Shown here: positions 1 to 5,144 of the stretch, in pieces
Position numbering within the stretch: the stretch's first letter is position 1
How the letters are laid out: every line of letters begins with the position of its first letter
Source: Planctomycetaceae bacterium
GTDB lineage: Bacteria; Planctomycetota; Phycisphaerae; Phycisphaerales; SM1A02
DNA length: 6,262 nucleotides
Direction: 5' to 3'
NCBI GenBank assembly: GCA_027488415.1
Contig: JAIYBS010000392.1
Span: forward strand, 1-6,262
Position numbers and translations under genes: made by a program
The notes under the pieces: generated by a model
Databases searched by the model: none
What the model was told of the DNA's origin: nothing
The model's input: only the letters and a program-made list of their open reading frames with translations

Positions 1-48
1 CACCACCTGGCGTTCGTCGCGAAGAAGCGGGCCAACCTGGGGGCGTGA
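1..48 (+). CDS. C-terminal end of an unidentified upstream gene
   Basis: Frame 1 is open from the left edge and ends with TGA at 46-48, encoding the last 15 residues HHLAFVAKKRANLGA. The stop lies 1 base before the arsC ATG, the usual spacing of co-transcribed genes, so this is probably the preceding member of the arsenic operon. By context it could be an ArsR/SmtB-type repressor or another arsenic gene, but 15 residues are too few to recognise a family. The existence of the gene is inferred from the open frame, the coding-like codon use and the tight junction. Confidence 0.55.
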   Translation, partial: HHLAFVAKKRANLGA

Positions 49-49
49 C

Positions 50-499
50 ATGGCGACGGCCGATCACCGCGTCCGCGTCCTCTTCCTCTGCACGGGCAAC
101 TCGTGCAGGAGCCAGATGGCCGAGGGGTGGGCCCGGCACCTCTGCGCGGACCGGATCGAGGCGCACTCCGCCGGCACGCATCCGCACGGGCTGAACCCGC
201 TCGCAGTGCGGGCGATGGCGGAGGCCGGCATCGACATCGGTGGGCATGCATCGAAGCGACCCGAGTCGATCGGCGTGTCGTTCGACCTCGTCGTGACGGT
301 CTGCGACTCGGCGCACGAGGCCTGCCCGGTGTTCCCCGGGGCGCGCGTGGTGCACGTCGGGTTCGACGACCCGCCGCGGCTTGCCGCCGGTGCCGCGAGC
401 GACGACGAGGCCATGCCTCACTATCGACGCGTTCGGGACGAGATCCGCGCCTTCGTCGAGCGGCTTCCCGAGACCGCCGGGACGCCGCCGCTCCCCTGA
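50..499 (+). CDS. arsC: Arsenate reductase, thioredoxin-coupled, low-molecular-weight phosphatase fold
   Basis: This 149-residue cytoplasmic protein is predicted to reduce arsenate to arsenite so that it can be exported. It has the low-molecular-weight tyrosine phosphatase P-loop near the N-terminus, CTGNSCRS, with nucleophile Cys14 and Arg20 (CX5R). Two further cysteines, Cys85 and Cys92 in VTVCDSAHEACP, have the spacing of the redox pair in the thioredoxin-dependent ArsC of plasmid pI258 (Cys82 and Cys89). The catalytic Asp-Pro motif is seen in FDDPP (Asp107-Pro108). All three catalytic cysteines are therefore present, which favours a reductase over a plain phosphatase. The length is normal for the family. 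The ATG at 50 follows the upstream stop by 1 base, with a G-rich stretch at 39-43 as a possible ribosome site. The acr3 gene starts 14 bases after the stop, which supports the assignment. Thioredoxin dependence is inferred from the family. Confidence 0.93.
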   Translation: MATADHRVRVLFLCTGNSCRSQMAEGWARHLCADRIEAHSAGTHPHGLNPLAVRAMAEAGIDIGGHASKRPESIGVSFDLVVTVCDSAHEACPVFPGARVVHVGFDDPPRLAAGAASDDEAMPHYRRVRDEIRAFVERLPETAGTPPLP

Positions 500-513
500 C
501 CGACCGATGCACC

Positions 514-1590
514 ATGAACGCATCGACCCCGGACATCGCCTGCCCGCCCTGCCGCCCCGCCCGGCTCGGGTTCCTCGACCGCTACCTCACGCTGTGGATC
601 TTCCTCGCGATGGCGCTCGGCGTGCTGCTCGGGCGGCTCGTGCCCGGCATCAAGGACGCCGCCGAGGCCATGACCATCGGCACCACGAACGTGCCGATCG
701 CGATCGGCCTCGTGCTGATGATGTTCCCGCCGCTCGCGAAGGTCCGCTACGAGGAGCTGCCGCAGGTATTCCGCGACCGCAAGGTGCTGGCGCTGTCGCT
801 CGTCCAGAACTGGGTGGTCGGCCCGGTGCTGATGTTCGCGCTCGCGGCCGTGTTCCTGCACGACCGTCCCGAGTACATGCTCGGGATCATCATGGTGGGC
901 CTCGCGCGCTGCATCGCGATGGTCCTCGTGTGGAACGACCTCGCGCGCGGAAGCGCCGAGTACGCGGCCGGGCTCGTTGCCTTCAACAGCATCTTCCAGG
1001 TGCTCTTCTTCGGGGCCTACGCCTGGGTGTTCATGACCTGGCTGCCGCCGCTCGTCGGGCTCGAGGGCGCCGCGGTGGACGTGGGCATGGGCGAGATCTT
1101 CCGGAGCGTGCTTGTCTACCTGGGCATCCCGTTCTTCGCGGGCATGGCGACGAGGTGGGCGCTGCGGCGCGCGCGCGGCGATGCGTGGTACTCGGAGCGG
1201 TTCCTGCCGCGGATCGCGCCGATCACGCTGGTGGCGCTCCTCCTGACGATCGTCGTGATGTTCAGCCTGCAGGGCGACCGGATCGCCTCGGCGCCGCTCG
1301 ACATCCTGCGGATCGCGGTGCCGCTCGTCATCTACTTCGTGGTGATGTTCTTCGTCTCGTTCCTGATGGCGCGGCGCGTGGGCGCGGAGTACGAGCGCGC
1401 CACCACGCTGGCCTTCACCGCGAGCGGGAACAACTTCGAGCTCGCGATCGCGGTCGCGATCTCGGTCTTCGGCATCGGCTCCGGCGAGGCGTTCGCGACG
1501 GTGGTGGGCCCGCTCGTCGAGGTGCCGGTGCTGATCCTGCTGGTCGGTGCGGCGCTGCGGATGCGCGGTACGACGGGCAGCCGGGGCTGA
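514..1590 (+). CDS. acr3: Arsenite efflux carrier of the ACR3 family
   Basis: This is a 358-residue integral inner-membrane protein, the usual length for Acr3 of the BART superfamily, with about ten hydrophobic segments. It exports arsenite (and perhaps antimonite), the product of ArsC. The diagnostic fourth-helix motif GLARCIAMVLVWN carries Cys133, and the ninth-helix motif SGNNFELAIAVAI carries Glu309; both are functionally essential positions in characterised Acr3 proteins. The C-terminal GPLVEVPVLILLV block is also typical. The frame is open further upstream, inside arsC, but the ATG at 514 places the N-terminus correctly and gives a normal cytoplasmic lead-in before the first helix (about residues 26-45). 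No Shine-Dalgarno sequence is visible, so translation may be coupled to arsC, whose stop is 14 bases upstream. A hairpin lies just after the stop. Confidence 0.95.
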   Translation: MNASTPDIACPPCRPARLGFLDRYLTLWIFLAMALGVLLGRLVPGIKDAAEAMTIGTTNVPIAIGLVLMMFPPLAKVRYEELPQVFRDRKVLALSLVQNWVVGPVLMFALAAVFLHDRPEYMLGIIMVGLARCIAMVLVWNDLARGSAEYAAGLVAFNSIFQVLFFGAYAWVFMTWLPPLVGLEGAAVDVGMGEIFRSVLVYLGIPFFAGMATRWALRRARGDAWYSERFLPRIAPITLVALLLTIVVMFSLQGDRIASAPLDILRIAVPLVIYFVVMFFVSFLMARRVGAEYERATTLAFTASGNNFELAIAVAISVFGIGSGEAFATVVGPLVEVPVLILLVGAALRMRGTTGSRG

Positions 1591-1594
1591 ATCG

Positions 1595-1631
1595 TCGGCC
1601 GGTTGGCGGGCGGGAGGCAACGAACGGCCGA
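1595..1631. terminator. Possible bidirectional terminator hairpin between convergent genes
   Basis: The 52-base gap between the acr3 stop and the hydrolase stop contains nested inverted repeats. TCGGCCG (1595-1601) pairs with CGGCCGA (1625-1631). Inside it, GTTG (1602-1605) pairs with CAAC (1618-1621), leaving a 3-base bulge (GAA) and a 12-base loop. The structure can form on either strand. There is no T-tract on either side, so intrinsic termination is uncertain; it could instead be a transcript-end stabiliser. Position and symmetry are the only evidence. Confidence 0.4.
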
Positions 1632-1642
1632 GGCCGGGTTCG

Positions 1643-2704
1643 TCACGGGGTCCAGGCCGAGAGCAGCGCGCCGAGGTCGGCACCGCTCACCGATCCGTTG
1701 CCGTCAAGGTCGCCGCGGCCCGGGTTTCCCCAGTTCGCGAGCAGGAGCCCGAGGTCCGAGCCATCGATGCGGCCGTTGCCGTCGAGATCGGGCGTCTGGC
1801 GCGCCTGCAACTGCACGCCCTCGGACGCGGCCGGCTGGGCCCACACCGCCGACCAGCGCGAACCGTCGCCGGCCAGGTAGAGGAGCAGGAACTCGGTGAT
1901 CTCGCGCCTCGCGATCGCGAGCTGCGCGGCACGCGAGATCGAGCCGCTGTCGCAGAACAGGATCGACGAGTCGATGAACCCGCAGTGGAAGCCGCCCGTG
2001 ATCGAGACGAGCTGCGACGGGCCGAGAAGGTTCGCGAACATCGGTCCGTTCGTCGACGGCGGCACGACGGTGTCCTGACTGCCGACGATGATCCGGGTCG
2101 CGACGCCGATGCCCGCGCACGCGGCGGTTGAGGACGGATTGGTCTCCGCGGCGGAGAGCGGGACGACCGCACGGATCGAGGGATCGCGGTCCGCCGCGAG
2201 CAGCGCGCATCCGCCGCCCATCGAGTGGCCCATCACGCCGCGCCGGTCGATGGCGATGGCGCCGAGCCACGGAGACGTCAGGAGAAATCCCTGTGCGCTC
2301 ATCCAGTTGAGGCAGCTGACCAGGTCATCCGCGAACGCGGAGTGGCTCGGCGCGATCGACCCCTGCGTCTGCGGGAGGAGGACGACAAACCCCCACGAGG
2401 CGAGGTGGCGCGCGGTGCTCGCGTATTGCGCGACCGGAGTGGCGAAGCCGTGCCCGAACGCGATCACGGGATAGGGGCCGTTCGTCACGTCGACCGCCGC
2501 CGCCGGCGTGCTCGCCACGGCCGGGTAGTGCGCCGTCGCCAGGAACGTGGAGCCGTCCGCACGCCGCACGGTGACGTCGGTCTGCGAGGCCGTGCGCGGA
2601 CCGGGCTGCGAAAGATCCTGCGCATGCGCATGGAAGGCGACGGCGAGCGACGCGATCAGCGCGCCGGCAAGCCCGAGTCGAGTTCCGGTCAGGTGTGCCC
2701 GCAT
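1643..2704 (-). CDS. Secreted alpha/beta hydrolase with C-terminal dockerin-like calcium loops
   Basis: This 353-residue protein has a signal peptide (residues 1-28, probable cleavage AHA|Q). An alpha/beta hydrolase domain follows to about residue 280. The nucleophile elbow is GHSMGGG with Ser161, the likely acid is Asp211 in GSQDTVVPP, and the likely base is His240 in GGFHCGF. The GHGF stretch (84-87) lies where cutinase, PAF-acetylhydrolase and chlorophyllase relatives form the oxyanion hole. The VMGHSMGGG block and the spacing of the triad resemble polyester hydrolases/cutinases and dienelactone hydrolase-like esterases, so an extracellular esterase is likely; the substrate is unknown. Two EF-hand-like loops (306-319 and 332-345) close the protein and probably bind calcium. 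Cys241 and Cys251 could form a disulfide. The ATG has no Shine-Dalgarno sequence and lies 36 bases after the mscS-like stop, so the two may share a transcript. Confidence is high for the fold and low for the substrate. Confidence 0.85.
   Translation of the reverse strand: MRAHLTGTRLGLAGALIASLAVAFHAHAQDLSQPGPRTASQTDVTVRRADGSTFLATAHYPAVASTPAAAVDVTNGPYPVIAFGHGFATPVAQYASTARHLASWGFVVLLPQTQGSIAPSHSAFADDLVSCLNWMSAQGFLLTSPWLGAIAIDRRGVMGHSMGGGCALLAADRDPSIRAVVPLSAAETNPSSTAACAGIGVATRIIVGSQDTVVPPSTNGPMFANLLGPSQLVSITGGFHCGFIDSSILFCDSGSISRAAQLAIARREITEFLLLYLAGDGSRWSAVWAQPAASEGVQLQARQTPDLDGNGRIDGSDLGLLLANWGNPGRGDLDGNGSVSGADLGALLSAWTP
1670..1789 (-). repeat. Two dockerin/EF-hand-like coding repeats
   Basis: Within the hydrolase gene, two copies of a 14-residue loop are encoded at 1748-1789 (DLDGNGRIDGSDLG) and 1670-1711 (DLDGNGSVSGADLG). 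The copies are 26 residues apart and each is followed by a short LLL(A/S)xW helix start. The acidic and polar residues at loop positions 1, 3, 5, 7, 9 and 12 fit calcium coordination as in dockerin type I modules. The second copy has Ser at positions 7 and 9, so it may bind more weakly. The likely origin is tandem duplication. Confidence 0.8.
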
Positions 2705-2717
2705 GACGGGACGATAG

Positions 2718-2734
2718 CCCGACCGGGCCTCGGG
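2718..2734. other. Short hairpin in the mscS-hydrolase gap
   Basis: CCCGA (2718-2722) and TCGGG (2730-2734) form a 5-base-pair stem with a 7-base loop, in the 36-base gap between the channel stop and the hydrolase start on the minus strand. No T-tract follows in the minus direction. It could be a weak terminator, an mRNA processing or stability element, or chance in GC-rich DNA. Confidence 0.25.
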
Positions 2735-2740
2735 AAGAAA

Positions 2741-4360
2741 TCAACCCTTGCCGAGCCCGCCGTCCTGCGCCATGTAGACCGTCCGCGAGGGGAACGCGAA
2801 ACCCGATCCGTGCCGGGCGACGATCCGCACGAAATCGGCATTGAGGCGCTGGATCGCGGCACGGTAGGTCGGCATGTCGAGCGTCCGGAACATGCCGCGC
2901 ACCTCGATGTTCAGGGAACTCTCGCCGAAGCCGATCCAGTGGGCCATGACGGAGGCCGGGTCGACGAGGGGCTCCTCCTTCATGCGCGCCTCGAGATCGG
3001 CGACGATCGCGAGCATCGCCTCCGGGCTGGTCTCGTAGCGGACGCCGAGCGTCACCACGTGGCGGAAGCCGTCGCGGGCGCTGAGCTTCTCGATGCGGCT
3101 CTGCGCGAGGTCGCCGTTCGCGACGACGAGGACCGTCCGGTCCGCGGTGCGAAGCTGCGTGGACCGCACGCCGATCCGCTCGACCGTCGCGATCTTGCCG
3201 TCGATCATGCAGGTCTCGCCGACGTTCAGGACCTGGTCGGCGACCACCGACGCGCCGCCGAAGAGGTTCGAGAGCGTCTGCTGCGACGCGAGCGCGATCG
3301 CGGCGGTGCCGATGCCGAGGCCCGCGATCACGGTCGAGAGGTCGAGCCCGAAGATCTGCAGCGCGGCCGCCATGCCGAGGAGCCAGACGATGCCGATCGC
3401 CACCGCGCGCCCGACGCGGACGAAGGCCGCCCCGTCGGCGACGCCGCGGCGCGCCATCTGCCGCTCGACGGCCAGCGAGATCACCCGGAGCCAGCGGACG
3501 ACGATCCAGGCGATCACGAACACCAGCGCGGCGCGGGAGCCGAGCGACAGGTTCTCGCGCGCGGGGGCGCTGAGGACGAGGAGCGGCTGCGCGAGGCGCA
3601 TGCCGAGCACCGAGAGCAGGAAGATCATCGGCGTGAGCACCGTGATCAGCGGCTGCACCGCCGGCCCGAGGAAGCGAAGCATCCCGTGGCGCAGGAGCCA
3701 CGTGATCGCCCACCCGACCAGCAGGCCGGTGGCGGCGATCGCGAGGAGCCCGCCCCACTGCCACAGCTCGATCTCCGCGATCCGGACGTTCACCAGGAAC
3801 TCGGGGAGCGCCGAGACCCACCACACGTCGATCGCGCGGGCCATGTCGGGAACGCCCTGCACGGTGTTGGCCGCGAAGATCCAGCGATCATCGACGCGGA
3901 TCATCTCGACCTCGAGCACGGTCTCCGGCGTGTCCACCACGCCGACCGTGACTCGGGTCGGCGCGCCCGGCGCATTCGCGGCGGTTCCCGGAAGGCTCGG
4001 GAAGTCGAGCCAGAGCCGGTGGTCGAGGATGCTCTTCAGCGACCGCGCAATGCGCGTCGCGGGCACGCCCTCGGGCCAGCCGGCGGCGGGCTTCTCGAGC
4101 ATGTCCGCCGCGTCGACCCAGTCACCGTCGCGCGAGAGCACGATGAAGGTGAACGCGGCGTTCCTCGGCGTATCGCTGCCGCGGGCGACGGCCTCGTCGT
4201 CGGGGATCGGGAGCAGTTCGTCCGCAGCCGACGGTTCCGATGGCTCCTCGTCCTGCGCGACGCAGGCGTGCGCGGCAGGCGCGAGCGCCTGCGCGGGGCG
4301 CGTGGCGGAGAGGAGCGCAAGGGCGAACGCCGCGACGGCAAGAGAACGGATCCAGGGCAT
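2741..4360 (-). CDS. MscS-family mechanosensitive ion channel with N-terminal extracytoplasmic domain
   Basis: This 539-residue membrane protein is predicted to open under membrane tension and release solutes during osmotic downshock. A signal peptide (about 1-25, RPAQA|L or ALA|P) is followed by an acidic linker and a soluble region (about 64-172) predicted to lie outside the cytoplasm. Membrane helices lie near 203-223, 237-260, 276-296 and 318-338. The pore-lining TM3 is at about 340-377 and contains the family block ALASQQTLSNLFGG. The beta domain follows (VGETCMIDGKIATVERIGVRSTQLRTADRT, about 380-409) with VANGDL, then the C-terminal alpha/beta domain. The protein is longer than E. coli MscS (286 residues) because of the N-terminal domain and extra helices. 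Ala353 aligns with pore Leu105 of E. coli MscS, while Leu357 matches Leu109. The gene lies 54 bases after the PEP-CTERM-like gene and 36 before the hydrolase. The ATG is the only start that gives a signal peptide. Confidence 0.92.
   Translation of the reverse strand: MPWIRSLAVAAFALALLSATRPAQALAPAAHACVAQDEEPSEPSAADELLPIPDDEAVARGSDTPRNAAFTFIVLSRDGDWVDAADMLEKPAAGWPEGVPATRIARSLKSILDHRLWLDFPSLPGTAANAPGAPTRVTVGVVDTPETVLEVEMIRVDDRWIFAANTVQGVPDMARAIDVWWVSALPEFLVNVRIAEIELWQWGGLLAIAATGLLVGWAITWLLRHGMLRFLGPAVQPLITVLTPMIFLLSVLGMRLAQPLLVLSAPARENLSLGSRAALVFVIAWIVVRWLRVISLAVERQMARRGVADGAAFVRVGRAVAIGIVWLLGMAAALQIFGLDLSTVIAGLGIGTAAIALASQQTLSNLFGGASVVADQVLNVGETCMIDGKIATVERIGVRSTQLRTADRTVLVVANGDLAQSRIEKLSARDGFRHVVTLGVRYETSPEAMLAIVADLEARMKEEPLVDPASVMAHWIGFGESSLNIEVRGMFRTLDMPTYRAAIQRLNADFVRIVARHGSGFAFPSRTVYMAQDGGLGKG
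3845..4171 (-). other. Extracytoplasmic sensor-like domain of the MscS protein
   Basis: This stretch encodes residues about 64-172 of the channel. It begins TPRNAAFTFIVLSRDGDW and ends in a DDRWIFAANTVQGVPDM segment. From memory, the pattern of a helical start (a TPR-like 'xPRxxxxxFl..l..GdW' opening), LWLDF in the middle and a 'RWxFaxxTV' ending recurs ahead of MscS cores in cyanobacterial and planctomycete homologues; its function is not known to me. The fold may be NTF2-like, which is a guess from the helix-then-strand order. Confidence 0.5.
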
Positions 4361-4397
4361 GGAGGCGATGTTCCCACGCCCCGCCTTGCGTGTCCAC

Positions 4398-4414
4398 CCC
4401 GCGCACGCCGCGGG
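4398..4414 (-). terminator. Hairpin directly after the PEP-CTERM-like gene
   Basis: CCCGCG (4398-4403) and CGCGGG (4409-4414) form a 6-base-pair stem with a 5-base loop, ending at the base next to the minus-strand stop codon (4415-4417). There is no T-tract. It could attenuate or process the transcript between this gene and the channel gene 54 bases away, or stabilise the 3' end. In DNA this GC-rich such a stem can occur by chance. Confidence 0.3.
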
Positions 4415-4996
4415 TCACGCCTCGCGGCGGCACCGACGCGACGCCAGCCCCGCGACGAGGGCGAAGCCGATCGCGCCCGGGCCGGGCACCGCGCCCCAGA
4501 CCTGCACCTCCGAGAGCGAGTACGAGCTGTCCCCGCCGATCGCGGCGATGCGGATCGCGTCGGTCACCACCGAGGACGGGAAGAAGAAGACCTCGCCGTC
4601 GTTCGTCGCGTTCGGCCGGGTCCGCATGCCTGCGCCGCCGACGGCACCGATCGTCCACAGCTCGAGGAACGTCCCCGTGCCAAGGTCGCGGTACCACATG
4701 CGGTAGGTGTCGTTGTTGTCCGCCTGCACGACCGCGCCCGCGACCTCGACCGGGCCGCCGAGCCCGATCTCCAGCATGGTGGAGGTGCCGCTCCACCACA
4801 CCGTGCCGTTCTGCCACTGGGTGCCCGCCGGACGGAAGATGCCGTCCGTGAGCGTCGAGAGCGCCGCACCGGACGGACTGCCGGAGACCAGCGACACGGG
4901 CGCCCCCAATGCGAGGTTCGTCACCGTCCCGGCAAGGGCGTGCGCGGTGACGAGGGACGCGGGGACGACGACGCAGGCGATGAATGGCTTGATCAT
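4415..4996 (-). CDS. Secreted discoidin-like (F5/8 type C) protein with PEP-CTERM-like tail
   Basis: This 193-residue protein has a signal peptide (about 1-22, AHALA|G). A single beta-rich domain follows at about 25-168. It opens with NLALGAPVSLVSGSPSG, contains TLTDG and LEIGLGGPVEVAGAVVQADN, and ends SSYSLSEVQVWG, the usual outline of a discoidin/F5/8 type C galactose-binding-like fold. Such domains bind glycans or other surface ligands; the ligand here is unknown. The C-terminus (169-193) is AVPGPGAIGFALVAG followed by an Arg-rich end (RRCRRE). This is a Pro-Gly start, a hydrophobic helix and a basic tail, the layout of a PEP-CTERM/exosortase sorting signal in a variant common in planctomycetes. 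The frame is open further upstream (to 5179), but that part is Arg-rich and unlike protein. The ATG at 4996 has a strong ribosome site and begins a proper signal peptide. It is the first gene of a possible three-gene unit. Confidence 0.82.
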   Translation of the reverse strand: MIKPFIACVVVPASLVTAHALAGTVTNLALGAPVSLVSGSPSGAALSTLTDGIFRPAGTQWQNGTVWWSGTSTMLEIGLGGPVEVAGAVVQADNNDTYRMWYRDLGTGTFLELWTIGAVGGAGMRTRPNATNDGEVFFFPSSVVTDAIRIAAIGGDSSYSLSEVQVWGAVPGPGAIGFALVAGLASRRCRREA

Positions 4997-5002
4997 GTGT
5001 TT

Positions 5003-5012
5003 CCTCTTCCTC
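5003..5012 (-). promoter_or_regulatory. Shine-Dalgarno sequence of the discoidin-like gene
   Basis: On the minus strand the bases read GAGGAAGAGG, followed by six bases (AAACAC) and the ATG at 4994-4996. Both GAGG cores could pair with the 16S rRNA 3' end. It decides the start of the discoidin-like gene and is the only clear Shine-Dalgarno sequence in the window. Confidence 0.75.
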
Positions 5013-5112
5013 GCGGCCCACGAGCGGGGCCGACGTCGGAAAGGTATTGCTCGCGCGGCAGCGGGTCTGCAGGGATCGCTCCGCGCATTGGCGCGACGCG
5101 GCGTGATTCGGC

Positions 5113-5141
5113 CGCGGAACCGCATGCGGTAGATTTCCGCG
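5113..5141. promoter_or_regulatory. Nested inverted repeats before the binding-protein start
   Basis: ACCGCATGCGGT at 5119-5130 is a perfect 12-base palindrome. It is enclosed by CGCGGAA (5113-5119) and TTCCGCG (5135-5141), exact inverted 7-base arms that end 3 bases before the GTG start. This could be an operator for a dimeric regulator, or an RNA hairpin masking the start of the binding-protein gene, which has no visible ribosome site. The symmetry is seen directly; the function is inferred. Confidence 0.4.
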
Positions 5142-5144
5142 ACC

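Larger units (their letters stand above)
4997..5144. promoter_or_regulatory. Divergent intergenic region
   Basis: These 148 bases separate the minus-strand discoidin-like gene from the plus-strand binding-protein gene, so promoters for both units should lie here. I see no convincing -35/-10 pair on either strand. The region contains a ribosome site for the minus gene at its left end and an inverted-repeat cluster at its right end, listed separately. Confidence 0.55.

Noticed and set aside
103..513. N-terminal extension of acr3 inside arsC
   Set aside because: The frame is open, but the encoded residues are Arg-rich shadow of arsC; the ATG at 514 gives the normal Acr3 length and N-terminus.
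421..1683. 420-codon minus-strand frame antisense to acr3
   Set aside because: It is dominated by His, Arg, Glu and Asp, which is what the reverse complement of a hydrophobic GC-rich membrane gene yields.
1547..2131. 194-codon plus-strand frame opposite the hydrolase gene
   Set aside because: It is charged low-complexity sequence and antisense to the well-supported hydrolase C-terminus and EF-hand loops.
2325..3824. 499-codon minus-strand frame overlapping the channel and hydrolase genes
   Set aside because: It is a frame-shifted shadow of both genes with Arg/Ala/Gly-rich composition; the MscS and hydrolase frames have clear motifs instead.
3093..4706. 537-codon plus-strand frame antisense to the channel gene
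   Set aside because: It is rich in Ser, Arg and Thr with no recognisable motif, and mirrors the codon structure of the real minus-strand gene.
5088..5116. Possible sigma-70 promoter for the binding-protein gene starting TTGGCG
   Set aside because: The bases 17 further on are GCCGCG, nothing like a -10 element, so no promoter is claimed.
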